Below are positions 14,301 to 24,912 of a stretch of DNA of 64,000 bases, piece after piece. The stretch's first letter is position 1. Each line of letters starts with the position of its first letter. The position numbers and the translations under genes are program-made. Where the stretch lies: NCBI GenBank assembly GCA_016801845.1, contig CM028910.1:8812629-8876628 (forward strand), in the 5' to 3' direction. The DNA comes from Polydactylus sextarius (Eukaryota; Chordata; Actinopteri; Polynemidae). The notes beneath the pieces are model-generated. The model ran no database searches and was not told where the DNA came from. It saw nothing but the letters and a program-made list of their open reading frames with translations.

Positions 14301-17300
14301 CTTCGCCTATGTTTGACAGGGTTCTTATGCAGAGACCCATGGGATTCAAGATTTCAGAGGGCACTGGCAAATGGCAGTTGGTGTCAGAAATCATTCAGCA
14401 AGAGTTTATCTTTATCCAACTCACTGCCACACTGCAGCATTGTGCAGGCAGTGGCTAAATGTGCAGGCAGTGGGGTAGGGATGTCTATGTCTGAGAAAAT
14501 GCACACTGGCGGGGCTCCAAAAGCAACACAGAGGGTTCAGAATTCAACCCAACACGTTCTCCAACCTCCTGAGGCCATCCAACTCACAAACTGGGTCAAG
14601 GTTTATCCAGGTTCAGGTGCAATTTTGTGGGGTCACCAGAGATCACATTGAGTGACTTAACAGAGACACAGAAGAAGGCTTTCAGAGTCCAGGTGTGACT
14701 TCACCAGCGTTGCGTTAATGGTCTTCTGTCAGGTCAAAGAGACCCAAGTAAAGCTGGGGAAATGGGAATTTAGGATAACTATGTATGCTTCTCAACTGTC
14801 ACACATTCTGTGGTGGAACAACTTCAGTTGACATACTGACACTATGAGCATCAGATGGATTTCAGAAAGAGACCTTTGTTAGTTATCATACGTGGTGTCA
14901 GTTACCCAGAATACATGTCAAAAATGGAAACCTTACTTCAAACTGAAAAATGTGTTTTAAAGTAACAGTTTGACATTTTGAGAAATGCTCTTATTCACTT
15001 TTTGCCAAGCGACTATATATTAAACAAGCTGAAGCTATCACTAGCATGCAGTTAATTATAAATCCAAAGGTGAAAAACTCAGCTAACCATGTTTAATGTT
15101 TAATCCATACAAAAAGTAGAAAACAACAAAAATGGAAGTGTAGAAATGGATAAATAACACAGGAGTTATGTGTGGTAACATCTCTTGACATGAGGGAATG
15201 ACTGAAGTCTTGTTGTCACCATGAAGTCGCCTAGCAACCATCAAAAACTAGATTGGCACTGAATCTATTGGAAAATTACCAACTACCAAATATATAGTAA
15301 TGTGGAAATAGAGATGACAAACTGGAAAGAAAAATACCTGGTCATACTGCATCAACCTCATCACAAAAGGTGTGGAGCGTGGTGGCCTGAAAGTAGTTAT
15401 GAAGGGTGAGTAATGTGAACCCTGGAGCTGACAGGAGGGCATACTCCAGCTGTGAACTGAGAATGTAAGACCACTGTTACTGTATGAGCAGAGTGATACC
15501 TGGACCCCACCATGCTGAGAGCTTTTCAGCAACACATGCGACTAAAAACTTCTTAAAGGGCTTTACACTGCAGCTGGCCCTTTACTCATATCCCTGAGCA
15601 ATGTGCAAACTATCAAGACAAATTTCAATAACAGTATTCTGTGTAAATCATCCAGGGAAGTAAGTTCATGCTCAGGGCAGTGGGGACAAACGTTGACTTG
15701 AAAAGGTTTCTCACATTAATCACGAACCAGCAACACTTCCCAAATGTTGCTTTTCAACAAAATATACTGTAAAAATATATTATTATTTCAGGGCTGAAAA
15801 CTCAAATGGATGTAAATAGATCATGGCTGGACAATGTGACTGATATGAATATTATTAAGAATATTATCTTTATTTCTATGTTTTAATGTTCTTATTTATG
15901 ATTTGTAATTTGTGAACAAACTATGCATTCCATCAGATAAATGTCTGGTGTTGGCTTTGTTGCTTGGAATAATTACTTTCAATGACAGGATTTCATATCA
16001 TTATTATAGGATTCTACCAAAAGCCAGTGAACAATTATACTTAATTATTGCCCAACCCCACTGTGGAGATTTGATGTTGAATGTGTCCAGACTAGCTGCT
16101 TTCTCAGGAGCAGTTGAGACAAAGTGATAGACGTCAAAATATACAATGATCATTATGTAAATGATATATTCAGTGCTATGATACCTTCAGCAGGAAATAG
16201 TGAGACAGAAAGTTCAATACACATAACACTGCCGACCTAAATGTTAGGTTCATCCGAGTGCCACAGCCATTTGTCTCTAAGGCATTGCTTAGCACATCAC
16301 ATTAACGTCACATAACAGAAAAGCTGCCAAGCAATCATGCTGTTCTGCAGGGAAAAATTAGCGAGGAGAAGACAGAAGTTTTCACTGGAATAGACGAGTC
16401 AGAACAGGCGTCTCATAATGAACCTCTTGACTTTGAGACCAGATAAAATATGCAGCTGTCAACAGTTATAATTTCTCTGGTCAATGTGGAAATAAATAAA
16501 TAAATAAATAGCTCTTGCTACTTAGCGGTTTGAACATCACATACCAGCAACACTTCCTTATGTTTTTCTGTTTCATGACTTTTCACACATCTAAAAATAT
16601 CAACAAAATAAATACTCTATATATATCTGCCAAGCTAATTAAGTTATATTTATAGTCTTGGTTTTAAAATAAGTTCCAAAAGTAAGACAAACAGTGGGAG
16701 TTCATTAGATTTAAGCTGCAGAATGAGTGCAGTGTTATCTCAAATGGCTGCTTTGTGCACCATGTAAAATGAGCTTTTTCTTCGACAGTCTCGAGGGAGG
16801 AGGTCGGTGACCTTCACAATTTTCCCCCAAAACAGCAGCCACTGCACGGAGGGGGCAACCATGGGGGGGCTATGAAGGGAGACGCCGGTTCTCGTGAGCA
16901 CAGGGGGTCTGAGTCTACCTGAACAGACCACAAGGAAACCCTTCATGAAACCACCCTCCCCTCTCCTATTTACACTTACAAACACATACACACCAGCATG
17001 TGCATGTGTGGATGCACCCGCACACATGTACACACACACACACACACACACACACAATGGATGCCTATACAGTACTTACTGTAATGTGTAAACCATAGCT
17101 TCGTAGCCACTAATTAAAGAAAAATGTATGACATAAAATATGTGCTTGTGCCAAGTTACACTAATTCAATCAGGAGTCTGTAAATTCTGCCCTTTCGTTC
17201 CGTAGTTTTCACTGCAGCATATGCAATGCTGTTTCAGCCTTCCCACAATGTTTGTTTGTTCAGCTCCGCAAGGCTTTCCCTGCTGGAAAAGAGCAGTGCT

Positions 17301-18313
17301 GCACTGATGTTTACTGTAACCATATTCCATTTCAAACACATGTAGCTTTTTGCAGTCAATGCTCTAGTGTGGCTGACCTTCTTGATCTCATTTCCAAACA
17401 AAACTGCACAAATTTACCATCTACAGTATTACATACTCTAACTCCTGTAAGAGCTGCATAACCATCTGACATAAAAATGATGTTTGCCGGTGCGGTCTCA
17501 GTGAGATCTAGCGTGGGAAACAATTTTTCTCAAAAATGTATTTAGGAATACCATTCAATGAGGTGCAAGTCATCATTGTGACACTGGCTGCCAACAGCTT
17601 AACTGTAATTTTCATGAAAAGACTTCATGTATTTCCCCTGTGTTGCTGCTCAAATTAAGAATAGATAATGAATTAATGAATAGATAATGATATGAGCTTA
17701 AGCTTGACCTGAGTATGTGCTGCCCTGTGTCACTCCTACCCTGTCTGTGAGACTGGTCTGTTTGACTAGCTGATGGTCACGGTCCATCTGGCTCGGAGAC
17801 AGCTGCTCCCTCAGGGCCCTGCTCTCCTCCAGCTCACTGACCTCAGAGCTCTCACCTGAGATTAGGAAGCAGATCATGCATAGAGAAGTGTCAGTCTTAC
17901 CACATGAGGTAAAATGATAACAGATATCTAGCAAGGCAAATTTATTGTTTGTACTGGATGTGTTCAAAGCTTTTGTCTGTGTGTTTCAATTAAAGTTCTC
18001 TTCCCTACCAGCTGGCTGCTCCGACAGGTTGCGAGTGATGATCTGGCGGATACGGGTGGAGACGGGCATAGGCGTGACACCAGATTCCTGTCCATCACCG
18101 CAAAGTGTCAGGGTCGCCTCTCCTGAGCTGCCATCAGAGCGAAGCAGGGACTCCTCCAACTTCTAGAATCACATCAATTACCGTGACATGTCACTAGCTG
18201 AATATAAAAGGCCCAACTCATTAATGACTTTAATGACTATGAGGACAGAGGTGGATGGAGAAGTGTTTTTATTTTTAGGTTAGTAAAAATAGCTATACCA
18301 CCAAACTCAAGTA

Positions 18314-18350
<37 letters not shown>

Positions 18351-18850
18351 TACACACTATTATTTAAATTAGATTAAAATAGCTCCACCTTTACCAGCTG
18401 CAACATTAGAGTCATACATACATTACTGCACAATTAATAATGATTATTATGGAGTCAAATATTGCATATTATTTTTAGCGCGAACAGTCTGAATAAGGAG
18501 TATCATCACTTACCTGGAGAATATTTAAATGCTTATACCACTCATTACTTCACTTTTACTCTGACCTCTGACATTCAACAGGCCTTTTTCACAGCAGACA
18601 TGAGTTAAGTATGAGCTGTCATCCTTTACTAATATCATCAACAATGTCTCAATCATCTGACAGTATCTCATACAAGAAGCAGCACGGACAATAGTAACTT
18701 CTATGAAATGTGGCCATTTTCTTTTCATTGTGCAGCACGTAGATAAGACACGCTAACACTACACGGAGGATACCAAGGATAACAAGTACCAACCTGAATC
18801 ACAGCCTCCAGTCTGGGTGAGTGTGCACCTTGCTCCCGTTGAGAACTCAT
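1384..18850 (-). CDS. crocc2: Rootletin family member 2 (ciliary rootlet coiled-coil), 5' part of gene
   Basis: Rootletins form the striated ciliary rootlet that anchors the basal body. Exons, 5' to 3' on the minus strand: 18850-18794, 18162-18009, 17855-17740, 9468-9301, 9204-9130, 8208-8105, 6495-6351, 5895-5789, 5217-5011, 3988-3892, 3716-3627, 3530-3399, 3268-3069, 2673-2491, 2068-1924, 1846-1700, 1614-1384. All borders are AG/GT and the joined frame is open for 786 codons. The start ATG (18848-18850) gives MSSQREQG..., and exon 2 continues [17 protein letters not shown], close to the N-terminus of rootletin as I remember it. Exons from about residue 150 onward are Glu/Gln/Leu-rich heptad coiled coil. 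Full-length members have roughly 1,650-2,000 residues, so the C-terminal half lies off the left edge. I choose CROCC2 over CROCC because of its KLHL30, SCLY and KIF1A neighbours (2q37); sequence alone would not settle this. Confidence 0.88.
7235..7540 (+). repeat. Dispersed teleost repeat copy
   Basis: The run through 'gtgactttgatctatgacc', 'cctgagatatcgtgttcacg' and 'gaggccacagctgccgcagg', ending in 'aggcataaaaa', follows the order of a very common fish interspersed repeat that I recognise from memory. This copy is diverged and sits in the crocc2 intron between 6,496 and 8,104. Its transposon class is not determined. Confidence 0.6.
8213..8323. repeat. (AC)n microsatellite abutting a crocc2 splice acceptor
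   Basis: About 110 bp of alternating AC with a few CG interruptions. On the coding strand it reads (GT)n and ends in TTCAG exactly at the acceptor of the exon 8208-8105, so the repeat replaces the usual polypyrimidine tract. Open frames of alternating Cys-Val or Thr-His across it are artefacts. Confidence 0.97.
8650..8850 (+). repeat. Dispersed teleost repeat copy
   Basis: Motifs in order, 'tatgggcaatttagagctgc', 'aatatgcaaactccaaacag', 'aaaggcccc' and 'ggctccagcctcctgcgacc', match a frequent fish repeat whose consensus I remember only approximately. It is degenerate and lies in the crocc2 intron 8,209-9,129. Confidence 0.55.
14955..15150 (+). repeat. Degenerate dispersed repeat
   Basis: The start 'agtaacagtttgacattttg' followed by 'agaaatgctcttattcac' resembles the end of a common fish DNA element. 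The rest is heavily diverged, so the right border is approximate. Confidence 0.4.
17029..17056. repeat. (AC)n microsatellite
   Basis: An uninterrupted AC dinucleotide run in the large crocc2 intron. Confidence 0.95.
18317..18351. repeat. (TA)n microsatellite
   Basis: Alternating TA with one C interruption, in crocc2 intron 1 (18,163-18,793). Confidence 0.95.
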
Positions 18851-19147
18851 TGCGAAACCGTCCCAGGTTTAACAATAAAATGTTAGCTGTTAGTATTAAA
18901 CCCTTAATGACCTCGTTTAACAAGACACCAGCGCTGCCCTAACTTTAGCCTGCTGTGTGCTACTATTTTTTTCTTTTACAAAGACAACTGTCGAATGAAT
19001 GTGAAAAAAATATGTAATGTGAAGTAAAAGATATGGCACCTGCACAAAGAAAATGCACAAGAGAATAAACCACAGACAGAAATTTAAAAGCAGAAGAAAC
19101 TTCAGGAGTGACTCCAAACAAATGGCACCGTTCTAGTCCTGGTATTC

Positions 19148-19223
19148 GTTGGCATAGTAACCACACACTTCCGGTTCTTTGCCATAGAAATAAGAATGCT
19201 GGCTTGGGTGTTTCCATGGCAGC
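19148..19223. promoter_or_regulatory. Array of RFX X-box-like motifs upstream of crocc2
   Basis: Three imperfect palindromes of the GTTNCCATGGNAAC type sit 300-370 bp upstream of the crocc2 ATG: GTTGGCATAGTAAC (19148-19161), TTTGCCATAGAAAT (19178-19191, weak) and GTTTCCATGGCAGC (19210-19223, one mismatch). Their starts are 30 and 32 bp apart. RFX factors drive ciliary genes through such X-boxes (established). The assignment to crocc2 is inferred from position and gene function. Confidence 0.6.
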
Positions 19224-19402
19224 ACAGACGCCGCGAGGCAAGCCCAGGATTCCGATGGGTTAATGATCAAGACACTCGAGGCAATGTCAAACAGCAGAAA
19301 ACTGATCTTAATTTACTGTTTTCAGCATTTCCTGTTCAAACTTACTAATAATACTAATAATAATAAAAATAAACAGAAGCCCACAAACTGTTTCTAGAAA
19401 GA

Positions 19403-19408
19403 TTTAAT
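19403..19408 (-). promoter_or_regulatory. Candidate klhl30 poly(A) signal
   Basis: ATTAAA on the minus strand, about 280 nt after the klhl30 stop codon. No AATAAA lies closer. It would give a short 3' UTR that ends before the crocc2 promoter region. Confidence 0.4.
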
Positions 19409-19683
19409 GATTCACAAGGACCATTCAATAACACAAAAGGGAATTCAGATTGCTAACACATGTTACAAAGTATAAATAAATACCAGCTGAGCAGCCAAAC
19501 CGGCCTTAAAAACCACCAAGAAGAATCCAAGATGAATACCTGAGGATCACATTACACACTATTCTAAGGCACAGTGACATCCCCTGATAAACATTCCAAA
19601 GGCACTGCTAACATGAATATGATAGGAAGATGTGTCTGTGAACTCTTTGACTATAAGTTTAGTCCTGTCAGGACAACGGGTCG

Positions 19684-22600
19684 TTATGTTGAATCAATGG
19701 GGAAAAGCTCCAACCACTGCGATGGGTCTAAGAAGATGGTGCAGACCCCGCTGTAGAACCAAAGTCTTGGCAGGTAGCACTCCACCTCCCAGGTGTTGGA
19801 CGCTCTGTTGTAAACCTCCACTTCAACTCCGTAATCGCCCTCCATGCCTTTCCAGTGGCCTCCGGTAACAAACAACTTGCCATCCAGACTCACAAGGCCG
19901 CCATTCTCATGAAGCATGTGGAGCAGCTGGACCTGGCAAGATGGAGAGGTCATTTAATCACCATGAGGGATGACGAAAGTTTCAAAAAGATCCTGTGTGA
20001 TATATTCCAGTTAACATTCATACAAGAAAGTACATTCGTTTGATTGGTCAGCAGCCCACCTTCTGCCACATGTTGGCCTCTGGATCATAGGAGTAGACTT
20101 TCTTGGTGTTGTCAGCCACCAGATATATAATTCCATCCACACAGACAGAACAGGGAGAGGACAAGTATTTAGGGATGAAGGGCGAACAAACGCTGAACCA
20201 GCTATCTGTAAGAAAAAATATGTCAAAACATACATGATGTATATTATTTACCAGAACAAAGACAATAAATGAATATCCTTATTGAATTTTAGCTCATGTT
20301 TGTGTCCTTAAATAGAAAGAAACTAAACATAATGAACAATATATTAGATGACATTTCTAAGTGAATGTTTAAGTTCTTCAGTTTGGTAGAATAAGGCAAA
20401 TAAACCATGAAATAGAAAATTCCAGATACAATAGACAGATATTTTGCTTAAATGCTGTAATAAATAGTAAATATAACAATTACAAAGCACTGAAAACACA
20501 TATTCTATAACCCTCAAACAATTATTAAATGAATCTTATTAATATTATGCCTTATAACTATTCAAAGCACAACTGGAAGGCTACCACACAAGATACTTTG
20601 CTTTGAGCATCCTACCTTGAACATCCTACCATCTTACCTATAACTGGATTGTAGCACTGCATGGTCAAAGCGTTGTACTTCACAGCACATGAACCAATCA
20701 CAAAGAGCTTCCCCTGACAGGCCGTGGCCGTGAAGTTAGTCACATATTTTACAGCCGGACACGTTAAAGCCCACGTATTATTGTAAGGGTCATAATGCTC
20801 AACCTCAACTTGGTCTGATGTTGTACCTGAAAAAATGGGAATGAAAGTAGAATTAGTGATAAATCTAAATCGTGGTTTTATAAGTCAACAAATACTTCAA
20901 CTTAAAGGAAGTGGCAGTGAAAAAAAAACATGTAAAATGCCCTGCGGTTTTCAGGACCAGGTCATATATGAAGCTATTCACCCACAGAAAATAAATTCTT
21001 ATAAACTATCACCACAGAGGTGATCCATTAAGAACAGATGAGCTACTGGTGTTTATCAGAGCTTTCCAGCACACTGCAGGTTCAAGGCACCACATGCAGG
21101 ACTGTATTTATTTTCTTACCTCCAATGACGTAAATCTCTCCATTGAGCATTGCTGATGTGTGGTTAGTCCGAGGCCGGAGCATGGGTGCCACAGTTACCC
21201 ACCTCCCTTCTCTTGTGATGTACTTCCAGGTCTCTGTGGTCGACCAGGTGTTGGTATTCGAACCTCGCGAGCCCCCTGTCAGACAGACAAGAGCCCTTTG
21301 TCAAAAGTCTGACAATGTTGTGCATTCCTCGTGAAGAAAGTGAGTGAGTTCTGCTCCAAATCATTTATCATTACTCCAGTTGTTTTTGTTTTCAGAGGTT
21401 GTTCACACTTGACGCACCTGTGACGTACACGTCATTGTTCAAGGACACCATGGAGTAACCCCACTTGTTAGGATTGGGGAAATTAGGGAGCTTATGCCAC
21501 TGTTCTGCAGAGAAAAAGACACTGGAGTTTATGTTTGAGCATCATTCAGAGAGAGAGAGAGAGAGAAAGTTTTCACAAATTTAGCATGTGAATGACAAAT
21601 GTACACCAGGGAAATTAAACACTAATGTCCTCAAGGACCATTCAAGTAAAAGTAAGTCAAAGTTAGGTTATTGCTTTCTGGCCTGAGACAGTCAAGAAAC
21701 ACAACATGTCTTTCACAGCCTTCAGCAACATGTCCAGAGATGTAGTGCCTCAACATAATACCAGAAATCTCAGAACGAGATGCAGCAGTGTTTTCTTTAA
21801 CGTCTAGTGTAATAAACACAGACAAGGATGCCTTCTTCCAGCTCTGCACGATAAAACGCTCATTGAGGAACTGAGAAGATGATCCAGTTTTGTCACATCC
21901 AAACCACATTCCTGCAGAGCCATTTTTCTGTCAGCACTAAATTTAATGGCCTCCTACACATCTGCCAAACTTTTTCGAGGAATCAGACAGGCGTTCCCCA
22001 ACAAATTTCTGCTGTAAATTGGATTGTGAACTTAAACTAGCTTGAAATTTTGATAGAAAGAGAATAATGTTACTTGTCTTTGTGTTGTAGAAGGCACAGT
22101 TCCTGGCCTGTGGTCTTTGCAGTCGCGGGTCTCTGTCCTCATCTTCATCTGAGTCGTCATCATCATCTGAGTCGTCCAGTGAACGACCTCCCATTACAAA
22201 CAGCACCTCTTGCAGATTTGGTTGTGGACTCTCAGAGTTGATTCGGTCCAAATATTCTGGTGCCAAATCTATTTTCTGGAAAATAAAATGATTGTTTTTG
22301 GAAATCTCCTGACACTGAGCAAACAAAGATAAGAGCGAAAAGAAGAAGAAACTCACTAACCTCTCTGTGAACTTTTTCCACAGCCTCTCTGCAGCTGGGA
22401 GAGGCTTGAACCAAATTGTCCTTGAGCAGGGTGTTAGCCAGGTAGTCCAGGCTGAGTAGAGAGAGACGACACAAGGAGAGGAGTTCTGGAAGGTGGGAGA
22501 GCCGAGAGTCTTTGTGGTGACTGACCCATTTCAAGATGGCGTCCACACGGGTGCATTCTGACCGGATTTGTAGTCCTTCATTGGACAGGCAGCCAACCAG

Positions 22601-23134
22601 CCTGTCTTTTCCTAACAGCAGAAACTCTTCACTTTGTTGTACAGCCTCAAAGTTCTCCAAAAGGAAACCCCATGCCTTTGCCACAACCTCAGGGCAGCCA
22701 TGGATCTCCCCAAACTCAAGAATTCCCAAGCAGTTGGTTGCATCGATCTGGTGCTGGAGGTATCGGCTGCAAACGGCTCTCACTGTCTGGAACTGCAGCT
22801 GGCTGGAGGTGCAGATCAGCCCCTCCACGTTGCTCTGATTGATGGTAAGTTTGCCCGTGTAGGCAAAGTCCAGCAAGTAGCTGAGGATGTCAGGATCAAC
22901 ATCTTGAAGCTCCACACGCGCAGCTATGCTCTCCACAAAATCACCCGAGAACATGCAGCGAAAGTACTTGCTGCAGAGAGCCAGCACGCCACGGTGACAG
23001 GGGAAGTCACGACCGCCCGCACTCAGCGTCACATCAACAAGTTTGGGTTCAGAGCAGAGGGAACGCAAGCCTTCCAGGATACTCTGAGGGTGGGAGGACA
23101 GGCAGAACTCCAGGTCATCCACATTACGCACCAT
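19684..23134 (-). CDS. klhl30: Kelch-like protein 30 (BTB-BACK-Kelch)
   Basis: Proteins of this class are usually substrate adaptors of CUL3 ubiquitin ligases. Coding exons on the minus strand: 23134-22361, 22275-22074, 21504-21418, 21275-21120, 20826-20638, 20205-20060, 19932-19684 (with stop TAA). The frame is open for 600 residues; human KLHL30 has about 578. The N-terminus [10 protein letters not shown] matches human KLHL30 from memory. The BTB domain spans about residues 20-140 ([20 protein letters not shown]), the BACK domain about 145-245, and Kelch blades fill 280-590 with repeated GG and W signatures ([42 protein letters not shown]). Residues 292-308 form an acidic Asp/Glu/Ser run between BACK and Kelch. 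The first coding exon has its own acceptor at 23,209, so a noncoding exon lies upstream. The in-frame TTG at 23,188 is not the start. Confidence 0.95.
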
Positions 23135-23836
23135 TGTCAACACTAGTTCAAAATGCAGGTCAGTTCTTCTTCCAGCAGGGGTGGCCAAAAATCAGGTTTA
23201 ATGTTTACCTGCAAGAGTAAAAAAAACAAAAACAAAACACATTAATATGTAGGAGGGATCCTTAAAAACCTTTTGAAAACAATATTGATTCTCAGGGAAA
23301 CATTGATAACTTCAAAAGTCCTGACGACAGGATATTTTATTTGAAAAAACATTATTGATTTACCTGTATTATACAGAGATTCTGGAACTCAGGAAAAAAA
23401 AACATAGTAAGAAGTAGGAGAGTAGTTTTGTAGTAATGTTAGTTATAACTCGGAAAAAAGGAGTTTACAATATGTTATTTTCCTCTGAAAGCACAAGTAA
23501 TTGTACAAAATGGATTATCTACTATGCTGCTAAAAAACATTGGTAAAAAAGTGAACTGGAAAGAATAGAGTAAAAAAAACAGTTTCCTCTCAGTGACCTT
23601 TCTCATTTGATTTACCTTATTAAACAGCAAGACCATAAAATCTGTCTTGTAAAAAAAAGTCCCTTGTCCTTTAGGTGTGGCATCACCATGTTGTTACAAA
23701 GACTGTAAAGTAGTTTTGGCTCACAATAAGTGCGATATGCTGTAATAGCATGACTCGAATCTCTTCCAAAGCCAACAATAAATTACATTTCCTGTCATCA
23801 AATGCTGTGAAATTAAGAAAAGAAAGAAAAACTCAC

Positions 23837-24060
23837 CGCAGAAGAAGAAGCGTATGGAAATAATGGCTCATCCTTCCAGTAAAAAAGCTGTTTGTAGCTG
23901 AGCAGCTGGTGAGATCAACATGGAGAGGGCAGCATGGCGAAAGGCTTTTGCCAAGTCATTGGGACGGCCTGCCTGTCTTTCACTCGGTTATTTTTAGGTC
24001 TGACAGTGACGCTGTGCTGAAGTCAGATTCCAAACAACATGCATGAGACTCACAGCTGCT
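23837..24060 (-). promoter_or_regulatory. klhl30 noncoding first exon and muscle-type promoter candidate
   Basis: A GT donor at 23,835-23,836 matches the acceptor in the 5' UTR of the first coding exon, which suggests a noncoding exon starting at 23,837. Further upstream the minus strand carries CTAAAAATAA (23988-23997), a perfect MEF2 consensus, flanked by CAGCTG E-boxes at 23903-23908 and 24053-24058. The transcription start is not determined. Confidence 0.5.
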
Positions 24061-24503
24061 GTTACGGGCACATATTCTACATTTTGTAGAAGCTCCTGGA
24101 GGCTAGCAAAGGAGGTAAAAGACAACCAGTGATTCTGTCTTGTTAAATTTAACCAACAACATAGCAATGACAGACTTATAGTATGTGGCGCTGTTAGCCA
24201 ACGAGGAGTAAAGACATGTATGTGAAGTTTGATGTAAAGTGGCCTAAATTAAAATAAATAAAATTAAAAGAGATGTTAGAAATTTAACTAGAGTCTGCAG
24301 AATGTGGTAATAATCAAATATTCAAGGTATCTGTGGAAGGTTTTATTTTGTAGTATTGTTAAAATTGTGCGCTTCCTGTCTAATCATGGATCCTTTCTTA
24401 AGAATATTTACTAGTTATTACTTAATAGTACTTATCACTTACTTATGGAAAAAAAAGCATTAACCTCAAAACACACTAGTTTACTTTAAGCACTCTTTTG
24501 TAA

Positions 24504-24857
24504 TAGGGCTGGGTATGGTTGGAAATTTGTTGATGCCATTGCCAGTTTAATACCTGAGTTTCAAAACCAGTACTATATTTTAGTACTAAAGTCTAAATGT
24601 GTCTTCTTCTTTTTTTTCTTTTACAAACTATTTCAAAGTCCAAACTTCTTAAATCCATTGTTGTTTAATATTTAACACAATAAATACAGTATAAAATTAA
24701 CAAAATCATAATTCAAATTAGGCAATGTCTGATCAAAGAATAAGTAAACAAGGTCTGGCGAAGCATTCGATGCCGACTTTCACTATTTGACATTTGTTAA
24801 GAGACAATTCAATTTACAATTCAAAACAAAAGTATTTCGGTTTGATACCCAGCCCTA
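24504..24857. mobile_element. MITE with terminal inverted repeats in the espnl 3' UTR region
   Basis: The left end TAGGGCTGGGTAT (24504-24516) is the exact reverse complement of the right end ATACCCAGCCCTA (24845-24857). The 354-bp interior is AT-rich and noncoding. The termini look like those of hAT-type nonautonomous elements common in fish. I could not find a clear target-site duplication, so the class is inferred. It starts 56 bp beyond the espnl stop codon. Confidence 0.75.
24664..24669 (-). promoter_or_regulatory. Possible espnl poly(A) signal inside the MITE
   Basis: ATTAAA on the minus strand, about 245 nt past the espnl stop and inside the MITE. A canonical AATAAA occurs later, at 24342-24347, and is the alternative. 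Confidence 0.3.
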
Positions 24858-24912
24858 ATGTCCTCTACCTACAAAGCATACAAAAATGTAAAAAAAAAAA
24901 TGACACAAGTAA

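Larger units (their letters stand above)
9469..17739 (-). other. Large crocc2 intron 3 (8.3 kb)
   Basis: It runs from the donor after exon 17855-17740 to the acceptor of exon 9468-9301. I found no exon in phase with the neighbours. It holds a degenerate repeat near 14,955-15,150, an (AAAT)n run near 16,489-16,510, an (AC)n run at 17,029-17,056, pyrimidine-rich DNA around 10,200-10,650, and GC-richer unique sequence at about 13,340-13,810 that might be a conserved noncoding element. The many open frames in it lack homology and splice context. Confidence 0.8.

Noticed and set aside
14169..14651. 160-codon plus-strand frame
   Set aside because: Its first codon is TTG rather than ATG, no domain is visible, and it lies inside a crocc2 intron without splice context.
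17698..17739. Extension of crocc2 exon 3 to a later donor near 17,708
   Set aside because: It would end with one extra base, while the next exon starts in phase 0; the donor after AGG at 17,740 fits.
22634..23146. 170-codon plus-strand frame
   Set aside because: It is the antisense shadow of the klhl30 BTB/BACK exon.
23135..23188. Upstream in-frame start for klhl30 (MATPAGRR...)
   Set aside because: The codon at 23,188 is TTG, and known KLHL30 begins MVRNVDDL, matching the ATG at 23,132-23,134.
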